A stretch of 64,000 nucleotides of DNA from Diphasiastrum complanatum (Eukaryota; Streptophyta; Lycopodiopsida; Lycopodiales; Lycopodiaceae). A program made the translations under genes and the position numbers. Under the pieces are notes generated by a model. It had not been told where the DNA came from, ran no database searches, and saw only the letters and a program-made list of their open reading frames with translations. Where the stretch lies: assembly GCA_029204225.1 (NCBI GenBank), contig CM055106.1, positions 40,934,368 through 40,998,367 on the forward strand, in the 5' to 3' direction. Shown in pieces: positions 43,378-54,749 of the stretch. Numbering within the stretch: position 1 is the stretch's first letter; every line of letters begins with the position of its first letter.

Positions 43378-45910
43378 AAAGTAGCAATGCTTCCTACAAA
43401 GTCAGAGTTTAAGTAACCATTGTTTTCCCGTACGGAATCCACAACAAACTATCTATTCATCCATTCCATCGGAATCTCCCAAAACCTCCAATCCTTGAAT
43501 AAATGCAGCATTTCCTTAGGACTTCCGCGCACATCTAAATTATCTGAACCCAAACCAGACCATCAGCCATAAAAGAACAACGCTACAGATTAATTCGCAA
43601 CTTACCTCGCTCTCACGCATCTGCCACAACCTCTTCTTATATCAGGAGTAAACGGCTCAGACAATAACATCTAATGCCTATGTTGACTGCGCGAATAAAC
43701 TGATTGGGTTTATCCAAACTTCCGTATCTGCTTCTATCCACCAACTTTTGAAACCCCAGCCTCGCAGTGCTACTGCTTCACACTAAAGCAAGAGAGTGCG
43801 AAAGGATAATGATAATTGCAACATGTATGTAGATATTATCCAGAGCTTTACTGATGCGAAGAAAAAGCGATAGCTATGGATGGAAATAAGGCAATGCACG
43901 TCATGTCTTCTAGAGAGAACGAAACAAAGGAGGAAAGCAGCCAGATTAGCAGCAGAAGCAGCAGCAGCAGCAAAGAGAAAGAAAAGAAGGAAAGCTCCCT
44001 GCACTTATTTGGTCGAGAAAGTACACTTTATGAGGAAACATTTTTTAAGTAAAAGGGACTCTTTTTCTACCAATGCTCACAAACAATTTACAAATTCCAA
44101 TTAGAGCAGCATCACAAACCATATTTTAAGTATGAGGCAGAGTCGCTTTTAAAACCAATGCTCACAAGGAACGGGCAAAGTCCATTTATCAATAGACATA
44201 GATCTTTGGCCAATGGATTGATAGCAGCATTGCCCACAAAGAATCGGGCAAAGTTCGTTAGCCAATCGCAGTCAAACAATGCTCACAAAGAATCGACAGA
44301 GTCCATTAACCAATCCACTGATTTCATATTTGATTAGCCATTGTTTTAAACTGAGAAAGTATTTAACTTTTCATTGTCAGATTTTAATAGGAAGTTCTTG
44401 CTAGTTGAAAGTTGAAGAGGGAAGAATCGGCCATGTTAATAAATGGGAGAAAATTAGTCAATTCTAGTGAAAAAATAATGCACGCATTGCTTTACACTCT
44501 TGTTATGGTGTTAGGCATATTACTCATTGATGGGAATCCAGCAAGGTTGCCAAGCCCTAAAGCCAATAAGTTTGCAAGACTTCATGTATGATACAAGATG
44601 TTGTAGCTCAAACAATGAAGGCTTGAAAAAGCGAGGTCACAAGTTAATTCCATCATTTTCAATCGTGATATGAACACCCATAATAAAACATTAAATATGT
44701 ACTACTACATGCAAAACAACAAGTGCTAACAATGAAGGGCATTCAATTCACATGTTGCATCATCACTTTACATCCATCTAGAATACTGAGCTAGACGTGG
44801 TGTCAACATGAAGGGAGTGGAAGGTGGCCCCTTGTGCCTTTGCTTCCAACCTCTAGAATGGCATTAGGTTGGGCAAACAAGTTGCAAGAGCTACAACGAT
44901 AAAACCTTGAAGAACTTATCACAAATGAATCCAAGATAAATTATAAAGTAATGGAGTTTGCAATTTGACCACAATCCAGCTAGATCTACTTGAGATTGCC
45001 AAGCCACTAGCATCCAACGATTTCAATCTTGGCAATAGCTCCACAAACAACTTGATCTTGGATCACCACGCAACCAAATGAACCTGAAGCAAGTATGAAG
45101 ATCTATACCGCGGTCCTTCTTAAAACTCTTAATATTATGTTCTTAGCAAGAATTCAATTTTCAAATCCTAAACTACACTTAATCTCATTGTGGAAATCAT
45201 CCAAGCCAATAATAGATTTATGAATTTTATCCATGCCCATAATAGCTAGTATTGTTTTCTACTAATATTTTGCGTTACAACATTGAACTTGAATCTAATG
45301 AGACTAAGTACTTTTATGTGGAGATAAGTGTTTTTGGATGATTCACTCATTCGTAGACAAAATTTACAAAATGCATCTATGAATGTGAAGTCACAATAAT
45401 TCAACCTATGCACGAAAAAATCATATTTACTCCTAAGACAACTATGAGCAAGAAAATGATAAGATCCTCTATCATGCAAATCTTTAAAGCAACTTCACCA
45501 GAAAATGATTCATCACATGAAGTCATATAACAATAAAGTATACCCTCTTACTTTCCTTTGTCATCATAGAAAAACATTGATAGCTTCATTCTTGGCCTCC
45601 TTGGTGCTTCTTGGGTGCTCTCGAGTTTAGAAGCATCTCTTCCTCAACACTCATCCCTTTCTTGGATGCATCAAATGTCAAGTAAACATGGCAAGTGCAT
45701 GAAGAAATCTTCAAGTAGTTGACAATGAAACTTCTTCCAAAAGGTACTAAACTTTGTGAAGACCGAACATGGTCATGTACAAAATATGAAAAATATTAAT
45801 GCTCCTTCACTACTTCTAATGCTTGATAAATGCACATCTAGATGAACCATTTGTATAATAAATGATGATCTAGTGATAAATATAAGAAAAGAAAGCTGCT
45901 TGTGAACCAT
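43378..45910. other. unassigned AT-rich DNA
   Basis: A short + frame at 43880-44104 contains an alanine run from GCAGCA repeats and a KRKKRRK basic stretch. It is not supported as a gene. Degenerate repeats lie at 44070-44330. No other features recognised. Confidence 0.45.
44070..44330. repeat. degenerate repeat around AATGCTCACAAAGAATCGG
   Basis: Four imperfect copies at about 44072, 44158, 44226 and 44278, each followed by GGCAAAGTCC/TTC-like text and CCAAT words. Spacing is 50-90 bp. Confidence 0.55.
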
Positions 45911-45915
45911 CATCA

Positions 45916-46760
45916 TGTTGGAAGAAGGAAAGAGGATACGATAGTGATAAATTGGAAGTCAAAAGATGAACTATCGGGCTCTATGGAATAATCCTTCTTG
46001 TAATGTATGACTACGCCTATAAAAACATGAACAAAGCTATCGCGAGTATTGTCATGTTCATTCCTTTAGTAACCAACTTTGAAATCATTAGTACTAAAGT
46101 GATTTCGTAGACAAACAATTATAGAGTGTAAGTGACAGATATAGAATATTGCAGTATTGAAGCATTTGACAATTCAGACTAATCAATAAGAGATTTAACA
46201 GATAAAATAACTTCAAAGAAGCTTGCATACATTCTGACATAATACTGAATGCAATAAGAACGTATGATTGATTCAATAAGTAGCATATACAAATCAGATG
46301 ATGCGAGTACAAAATAATAGCGGATGAAACCGCATACTCAATATTATCTCTAAGTAACTGATAACTGTCTAATACACTTCCGCTGATAAGCAGTAGGCGC
46401 TGCTAGCAATATTCAAAGTAGAAACTCAGTTTCTTCTTTTCTATTCTATCTGTCTGTATTTCTCTCTTCTAATGATCAACAATTTATAATGATGCGGAAT
46501 GCTGCTTTGGCTTCTCAGATTAGGAAAGGACTTTCTGGAAATTTACTTGCTAACCAACTTGGGTAAGTCATTATAGTCATAACAGACGGAAACAGAAACT
46601 GTCAACCTTTGACACCTTTGATAGTTCATCGTTGTCAAATCCACATGTTAAGCGATTCCCATGTATTTATGTAGACTACATAGAAACATGAACAAAATTG
46701 CAGAACTAGATAAATGAATGGATGTAATTAGCTATAGGATTATGGGAGAATAATCCAACA
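45916..46760 (-). repeat. probable solo LTR, 845 bp
   Basis: Ends TGTTGGA...TCCAACA are inverted, as in copia LTRs, and the flanks carry an exact 5-bp duplication CATCA (45911-45915 and 46761-46765). On the - strand it starts TGTTGGATTATTCTCCC, a familiar copia LTR start, and has TTATAAAT near 46485. No internal region. Orientation is inferred from that start. Confidence 0.68.
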
Positions 46761-46765
46761 CATCA

Positions 46766-48640
46766 GACTTGGGTTAGACATAAAATAGGCATCAAGCTTG
46801 AACAACATTTCATGTCTGATCCTTCTATAATTCTAATTTCTATTCGTCAAGTATTACCAACAAACTCAACAACACAGCCTTGATCCAACAATTGAACACA
46901 CTCAACATATTTTTTGTTATATAAATTGCTTCTTCTCCAAAAAAAGTGAGGATAGAAGGAAGATATGCTTCATAGCTGGTCATGTGAAATGTCTACATTC
47001 CTCATCTAATTACTCCATTGATGGTATGGTTTAGGATGATTTCTCTCCCAATCCACTCAATACAATTTTGACTAGCTCGCTTTCTTTGATGGAATCACTT
47101 ATGTATGCAAGCTATCGATGGTATCATCTATCGTAAGCACATATAAACTCAAGTATTCCACTAGCTTGATTGTAAAACAAGTTGGTTGGAGTGGTCATTA
47201 GAAAAAGTTTGAGGGCCTCTTAAAAGGATGTCTTTCTATTTTTCTTATCTGATTTGTGTTGCCACGTGGAAATTAAAATAGATTAAAAGCTTTTGAAATA
47301 TATAAATGTTTTGTTGGGCAACATGAAAAAATGCTATTGGATGTTGAGGCCTGCCCTTCCAGCTCATCATTGTCCAAAACGATCCAACCTGATTAAAATT
47401 AGCATATGACATAAAGTTATGCAGGGTTAAAATGAGTAAATTGATCTAACTTTAATGTCAATGCCTTGTCGACGCATGTTTATTTCATTAGCTAGAGTTC
47501 ACCAATAGCACCAAAAAGTCCAATGTTTTAAAATTTTGCTTACATATACTGAACAAGGTAGCTTTCTACACATAACACATCACACCATCAAGGACACCGT
47601 GCTTCTTAATTGACTATGTGCTTCTTGTCAATGAGAAAGATGACAATGGATCATGGCTGCCAAGAAAGCATACAAAAGTCTCTTGGGGTTTTGATTCATC
47701 CATCATCACACAAAACATTTTGAAAAAGCACGCAAAAAGACAAAATGTCCATTCCGATCTTATTGGAAGGCCATAATCATGGATTTCAAAACATCATTAG
47801 GAGCAAAATCTATATCTAAAATATCAGTCCATCATGTGTAGATGCATTCAAAGATAAATGTGCAAGGACTAAGCTCCCAAGGTCACAAAAAATGCAACTA
47901 TGAGTATTGATATACTACTTGCACTTCTATTCTTTTTTCATTCCAAGTAATTTGTAAAATAACATGTATCCATTCACTATAAATGAATGGGAGCCAACTG
48001 GATCTCTTGTAGGTGTGTTACATCTAGTACACACTAATATTGAAAAATTGCAATATACAGGTAGAATTGCAAAAGGTCTTACTGATTGTGAAATTTGTTT
48101 TTCTATGCGTCTATGCACATTTCTGATTTGAAAGGGAGTTTTGAGCAAATCCAGAATTGATAAATGGATTGCTTCTGATGCTCCAATTTCAGAATCATTT
48201 CATTGTAGTCTATAAAATGTTATAAAAAATTCATTAAAGGTAAGTAGAAACTCAAAAACAATTTGATAAAGTTGGTTTGTTGAATATATTTGTCAAATTT
48301 ATCTCAAGTGTCCAAGTTCAAAAGACTCTGACTATATTTGTGTGCCAAGACTTATAAGATAATGTATTATCTAAGCCTATGGATGAAGGTTGGCATAAAA
48401 AATCAAATGAAAATATAGAATGCAGAAAATCAAAATGTCATCAATATGCTTTTGTTATCAAATAGAAAAACAAATGCTCAGCTTATCACAACCATTATAT
48501 TATTGCTTTAATAGTCTCTACTCTACCACCAACATAAGAGATATCCATAGCCAATAATGTGAAAAGCATGTTCTACTCTAAGAGACTAAATGTCAATTGG
48601 GACTTATATCTCGAAGACATTGTTATGACCATAAGGAGCA
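46766..48640. other. unassigned AT-rich DNA
   Basis: No coding stretch, RNA gene or retroelement motif recognised on either strand. Confidence 0.45.
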
Positions 48641-48679
48641 ATCCCCACATGGATCTATTTGCAATATTTTTATTATCGT

Positions 48680-49560
48680 GAGGATGAGGTGCTTTGTCTA
48701 TTGTCAAGCACCATTATTGAGTTCTCTGACATTGTTGATTTTGAAACTGAAGACTTAGTGTCGGGCATTGACTATGATGATGATGAGGGAATTCTGACTG
48801 ATGAGGAATGTTTGTCCAGGGGCTATGGCAAACGTTAGTGCTCATGGACAAAGTTTGCCTTCTGATGAGGAATTTATTTCATTCCAAGCCCAGCTGGGAT
48901 TTCCTTGTCCATCGGTTATGAAATTTGTTGATGACTCTTCTCCAATGGGTGGTCACAATATAGATCATCCCAATCTAGTTGCAGTAGATGATGATGAATG
49001 CGTAAGTTTAAAAGTTTTACTGTACGTTTGTTTATCTGATGTATGTGTTTTGCTGAATTTAATTTGTGCTAAAAGCTCCAATTTTGTAATTGCATAATAC
49101 ACTTTTTATCAATGACTTTGCTACTCGTCGAGGGGGCTTCAGACAACATTCATCATCTTTCCACAGGGACAGTGGCCTCAGCCACTACTTGAGGCACTTT
49201 CAAAATAATGAAATTTGCATTGCTCATTCCAAATTCCGTCCAATTGGAGAGACAATGATAATGGCTGTGAAAGCCTTATCTTATTATTTAGGTGGACATA
49301 AATTTGCGAGAGCAAATAAAATAAATTTTGTGATGTTTTAAACATATTAGAATTTGTAGATGGGAATGTACCATTACAGAGTTCCCATTATTCATTGCAT
49401 GCAACATATATGGAATTGAGTGGTAACAAGGACAATGCGCATCTTCCGGATGCATATGCAAATAGAGAATTACTGCATGATAGCACAACAAAGAGGATGT
49501 ATCAGATATCTCTGAATGATAATTTATATATATATATTGAAGATTGTGAATACAATTTAC
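48680..49560 (+). CDS. hypothetical gene, acidic protein, at least two exons
   Basis: Frame pieces on the + strand: EDLVSGIDYDDDEGILTDEEC (48740-48810), SLPSDEEFISFQAQLGFP and NLVAVDDDEC (48840-49000) ending at a GTAAGT donor-like site at 49001. After a possible acceptor (CACAG at about 49167) come FQNNEICIAHSKFRPIGET and MAVKALSYYLGG (to 49291), then in another frame VDGNVPLQSSHYSLH and LHDSTTKRMYQISL (49358-49518). Three frames are used, so either more introns or decay. Strongly acidic start, no family recognised. It converges with the - strand transposase-like gene. Confidence 0.35.
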
Positions 49561-51600
49561 ATTTGTAGCAACTTTGTATCTCTAAATTTTTAGCTTCTAT
49601 ATTGCTCAATAGATTTGCAAGCTTTTCTGAATTTGTCGTAATTTGAAGATTTTGTGATCTGTCGAATTTGAACTTTACGGTAGAACCACTGAAATAATTG
49701 GCAAATATAGTTTCGTTTTTCATTGGTTCCTCCATGTTGTGTATTTCGATGAAATGATGTCTGTGCTTGCCAATGTGACTTCTTTATCCCTTGTGATGAC
49801 CAGACATTTAGGCTTCCATATGTGTTTGCAAAAAATGATGTATGATCTTTTTGTATGTGCTGCACATGTCAAAATGGTAATGTCAGTCCTAGACTTGGAA
49901 CAAAATATACTTAGTTGGCATATTTCCTAACTTTCTAGAAAGCTTTTCATCTTTTTGTATTTTGATATGTCCCTTATGCAGTCCTACTTTTGATAAAACA
50001 TCTTCTAACCGACAAATAGCTTTCTTCGCAACTGATGTTGGCTTATTATTCCATACAAAGACTATATGAATATAAACTAGCTTTTCTATTATCCTAACTT
50101 CTGCATGAAGAGTGCATACATGCACATTTTTCAAGGGAATAGGCAATATTGTCTTCCAGTTTGGATTTGCATCTTCTCTAGTAATTCCTGTACTTCTAGT
50201 TACATCTTTTGCCATTTTTATGCAATATAAACAAGGATGTTTAGATGTAGCACCGTGAGAGACATTATACATGCATTTCAATGTTTTTAAATCACCTGCT
50301 AAGTGCCATTCAACTTTGAAGTCTCCAACTCCTGGAACTTTGAGAAATCCTCCTTCCATATGGTCCTTGATGATCCGAGGGTAAGATGTCCTAGAGAATA
50401 TCCATGATAATATATCATGATTCTCCTTCAATACCTGTCCAATGAATAAAACCAATTTAGTTAAATATGAATTATGAACCACCAAGGTAAGGAATGAAAC
50501 TTTGTTAATAAAGAAAATAATTACTTGAAAAGCTGCCAACCACCATATATCATTTTCAAACTGGACACTAAATTTGAAGTCTCCTTGGTCCACTGTTTGT
50601 GACAGTGCATTATACTAACTCTCTCCATGTTCTGCCCTTTCACAATCTCTAGCTCATCTAACTTAAGTACTATGATTATTTTACCATTCACCTTTTCTAA
50701 GGTTATATCATAAAATGTGACCATGTATGTTAACAAGTGATTTAGATCAACAAATAAGTTGCTTGATGAATTATATGACATGGATCTTCCATCGGTTTCA
50801 TACACTTCCTCTATATGAAATGGGGTACCAATGATTTTATGCATACTTAAGTTCAATGTATTCCTCTCTGTCTTCAGGTGATATGACCTAGGGATATGGA
50901 CTTTTCTAATTCGAACTTGCTTAAAGGCATCCCTAATAAGTTGAAATATTGTTGAATATGCTTCTCTGCTAATACCAGCAAAATCACAGGCACCCTGAAC
51001 TATAGTTTTATCTATAATTTTCTTAATGTCTAACATCAAAGACTCTACAATTTTGGACTTTACATTAGAACTCCTATTGTTCATCACGATACACTTAGTG
51101 GATTTGTCTGTCAATATTGAGCCCAACGACATTGCAATTGATGCATTGTCCTTTATTCTGATGAGCTACTAATGCAGATTTGCAAAAAAAAAAACCAGAT
51201 AGTTAGCATAACAACATAGTAGCAGATATAAAACCATATGTCACTAATCAAGTTACAAAGAATCAGAGTATGCTTACTTGAATTCTTCTATTTTGATAAC
51301 CTCCTTGGTCTGAATATCCTTGCGACTTTCCCGCTTTTGCTTCTTACTCCTAGCCTCCTTCTTCTTAGCCTCCTCCACATCCTTCAGTAATTGCAAGTTT
51401 TCTATACGAATAGATTGTAAGTTTGATTGCATTCGATCTAGTTTTGATTTGAGGATTCAAATCCATAGAGACAGAAACCGAATATTTTTCTATGTCACCC
51501 AACAAAGGTAATTCTATAGTTTGTTGACGAAATTCAATCTCATGAGTTGCAAGTTCTTGCATAATTCCATGGATCCAAGTCTTAAATATCCAAGGAATAA
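49502..51600 (-). pseudogene. transposase-like gene of unrecognised family, decayed
   Basis: On the - strand: a charged coiled-coil-like start (KDVEEAKKKEARSKKQKRES, about 51380-51290); then a 203-codon frame from 51132 with KIVESLMLDIKKII, IPRSYHLKTERNTL and IIIVLKLDELEI; a frame change near 50600; FKFSVQFENDIWWL; a probable intron (50523-50437, GTAATT...ACAG); then DHMEGGFLKVPGVGDFKVEWHLAGDLKTL, a CLYC motif (50238) and HAEVRIIEKLVYIH. The acidic residues in KLDE and AGDLK followed by CxxC and histidine resemble an RNase H-fold (DDE) transposase with an inserted zinc-binding segment. That reading is inference. No DDE signature of hAT, Mutator, CACTA, Harbinger or Mariner was matched. Confidence 0.45.
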
Positions 51601-51635
51601 TGCCCTCAGCCTAATGAGAAAAAGGACGAAATGAA

Positions 51636-51895
51636 GGAATACCCATGCCAATCAATTATCGGATCCCTGATGTATGCAGTGATCTCGACCAGGCCAGATC
51701 TTGCATAAGCCATCAGTTTCTTGAGTCAATACATGAACAACTCTGGCATGAGCCACTGGAAAGCTCTTTTCAGAGTGATATTGGGCAGGTGATGTCGACA
51801 CCAAATGATCGACTTCTGGATATGTCTTCCTATTTAGTAATGGTCCAATATCATTGGAACTCCCCTTGCTGGAATGTTGTCCTGGCGCCCGCCTT
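51636..51895 (+). pseudogene. copia RT/RNase H scrap
   Basis: The + strand reads IGSLMYAVISTRPDLA, FLSQYMNNSGMSHWKAL, and after a gap and frame change GDVDTK.STSGYVF and NGPISLELPLLE. These are the copia blocks between RT and RNase H. About 30 residues between KAL and GDVD are missing. Stops present. Confidence 0.78.
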
Positions 51896-51899
51896 GGCA

Positions 51900-53623
51900 T
51901 GCCAACACCCCGAAGACTAGGGTCGATCACACACTTAAAATGTAACCTTCTCAGATTTATTAATAAGGTGGGCTTTTTCTCAAATTGACTCTGATTACCT
52001 TATGGGTTTTAGTGTTTGGTAAAAGCGCCAGTTGTAAGGCCGCTTCAAATCTTTTTGATCTGGGACTTAGTTGAGGGTCATATCCCTGGACGCCAGCGGT
52101 ATGCCATCGAGACCATTCAGTCCGGGATGCCAACAATATGTTTTCGGGACCATTCGGTCCAGGAACTGGTTGTCTTCATATATGTCATGGCTTGTGGTTC
52201 TGAGTGTTCTTTGCATGAACGTGAATGGGTTAAGCTCTTGGGGAACAAGCTCAAACCTGTCGGTTGAGTTGGATGGCTTACTTGGGTGGAAGTTACCTAT
52301 TTATGGCTGTCCAGTTTGGCGTGGTGCCAGATTGGCTTCCAGCGCTCGTGATAAAGCTTTGAGTTGGTTAAGTCTGATGTGAGTTAGACGACTTGCTTTG
52401 AATGGATGTTACTCATTTGTAATGAAGCTTTGAGTTAGTTAAGTTTGATGTATGTTGGGCAGCTTGCTTAGAGGGAAGTCACCCACATCGGGACCCCCGA
52501 TCTGGCATGGCGCCAGGTTGGATCTCAATGTTGGTTTTCGAACTTCAAGGGTCGTGGTTCCCGGCTCCCTTTGGGATGCCTGCGCAATAGCACACTAGTA
52601 TGAAATTTCAACGAAACGGTGCACAAGCCTCCAGCAACCAAAACATGAGTTATATAACTTGATCAGAAAGCCAGAAGGACTATTAAATGAACTGTATTAG
52701 CTTTGTTAGTAATTCCTTCATAGTTATGAAGAAACACATTACCGAAAAGACATGAAAATCATTAATTTTCAGCCCATTTTTTACTTTCAATAGTCTCTAT
52801 GACTCGTCAGTTATCATGCAAACCATGCATGCAATTGCCGAAAAGATACGATATGGGGTTAGGGTTTCTGGATATGATAGGATAGCTTCAAATAATGTTG
52901 AAGAATATGCATGCAAAGTTTACAAGCAATCAAGCAACTGTATCCATCCAAAAAACCTTTAAAAAAACATTGTTATTTGACAAAATTTTGGGTTTTTTTA
53001 CATGTATGGACACATAATTCCCTCATGAAAGCACCTACTGGTCTTCTAAACCTCAAAACGAATAAAACTAGCCTTTTATAGATCTGATTTTGCTATGACA
53101 AAGCTCTTGTTATCCATTTATAGCCAAAATCACCAAAAAACAATTTTTTTTAACCAAAAACATAGCCCAAAAGCTAGAATCCTAGCATATCCGGCATGCA
53201 TTCATTAAGTCCATATATAATAATTTTCCAATCATAAGTACACTTGCTGAAACACTCAATTATAGTATCTTACGAGAAATCCAACCTTCAAACCAAAATA
53301 CTAACAAAAATTGTCTTAAATACGACCACAATCAATATAACTAGAGAACACATATATTGACGGATCTTAGCAAGAACCAAATGAAAAATCAGAGAAATCA
53401 CCTACTTGGAGGGTTGTTCCAGGAAGATAAAAAGCAGTTGCTCTCTAGCAAAGAATCCATGAAAATCTCACCAACTTCAAATCCTTTTATCTTTGTATGC
53501 CTTGCTTTGATACCGCATATAATAAAAGCACCTCAAGATCCTACTTACAAGACACACACAAAAGAATAAATGTGGAGCCAAACCACCCAACCAAGTAGAA
53601 GCTAACGATCAATTTCCAATAGC
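51900..53623. other. unassigned DNA with a 71-bp tandem repeat
   Basis: Apart from the repeat at 52351-52492 and a short duplicated GACCATTC.GTCC word (52111 and 52149), no feature is recognised. The 52700-53623 part is AT-rich. Confidence 0.5.
52351..52492. repeat. two-copy tandem repeat, unit 71 bp
   Basis: Units start ATAAAGCTTTGAGTTGG and ATGAAGCTTTGAGTTAG and stay alignable to GATGTTACTCA/GAAGTCACCCA. A third, weaker partial copy precedes them at 52265-52300. Confidence 0.65.
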
Positions 53624-53628
53624 CTCAC

Positions 53629-54732
53629 TGTTTACAGATCCCTTGCTCCAGAGGATCTGTTGGTTATAATTCTTTTGCTTACTTCTTCTTCTACCTGTCA
53701 GCAGAGGCAGTGGGCTCTTGCTTAAGTTATTCGTTCTTGTTCAAAGCCCAAAATTAGGTAGAAGGGAATAGATCAACGTTGTAGTCTTTTTTGTCCTGTC
53801 TGTCAGAGGACAACTCAGGGTCGTTCTCTCTTGAAAACACTCACATTCAAACAGAGACGCAAGCCATGAACATTCATTTACAGATCAACATGCAGCCCAA
53901 ATGAATGTTCAACAGTTTTTACAGCTACCTACTTTGAAAATGAACTGAATCAGATCCTACACTTTACTAAAACTGAGCTACACTTGCATTAATTCACAAA
54001 ACTGAAACAAGAATTAATCTATAGCATTTTAGAAGTCCAAGAATCAAGAAACCAACCAGCCTTTTGATTCTTGGACATCCCAAGAACATCAAGATCTAGA
54101 ATGTTGGAGGATATGCAAGATTTGCACCACATTTCTAGCCTATTTAGTTTACCTGAATGCTGGCTCCTACATTAATCCACAAACAAGAAAAGAAAACTAA
54201 TCCACTCTAGGAAAGTAGCAAATCTATTCCACTCTGCAACCCATAACCACACACAAAAAGGAGGGATGGGCAAGATCATAAATGCATCACTCAAGAAACA
54301 AGCATGATCAAGGAGCTCAATGGGTGCACCAAAACTCGTGGAGGCTCTTCTCATTTCAGCATGGAGTTCACACAGAGGGAGTCTCTTAAATAAGCAAGAG
54401 AGCTCCTTAGGTGGCATCCTAGTGGAATTTCCACATTTCACAAATTACAAGCTAGAGGTCACCATCAAAAGGTGGCTCACTCTACTTTCTTTAAGAGGGG
54501 TCTACTTGCATTTATTACATTTGCCTAAAAATACTAGTTCCTACATGGTCATTCCATATTTTGAGATTCACCACGAGGCTTACACAGTTCTTGCTTGTCA
54601 TTACTACTAGTATTCCTCGGCTCTCAGTCTTCGTTCGTCTCGTCTTCTCAGAGACCTCCTTGGTCTAAGGTGAGAGGTGCTCTTGAGTTGCTCTGTCCGA
54701 GTATCTTGGGGATTCGTCAGAATTAGCCAACA
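53629..54732 (-). repeat. element I 3' LTR
   Basis: 1104 bp, on the - strand TGTTGGCTAATTCTG to GATCTGTAAACA. Compared with the other LTR it lacks about 27 bp near 54370 and about 17 bp near 54450. Confidence 0.9.
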
Positions 54733-54748
54733 TCATCCCACCCCTAAT
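54733..54748 (-). other. element I polypurine tract
   Basis: On the - strand TAGGGGTGGGATGA precedes the LTR TG. It is purine-rich but interrupted. Confidence 0.6.
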
Positions 54749-54749
54749 G

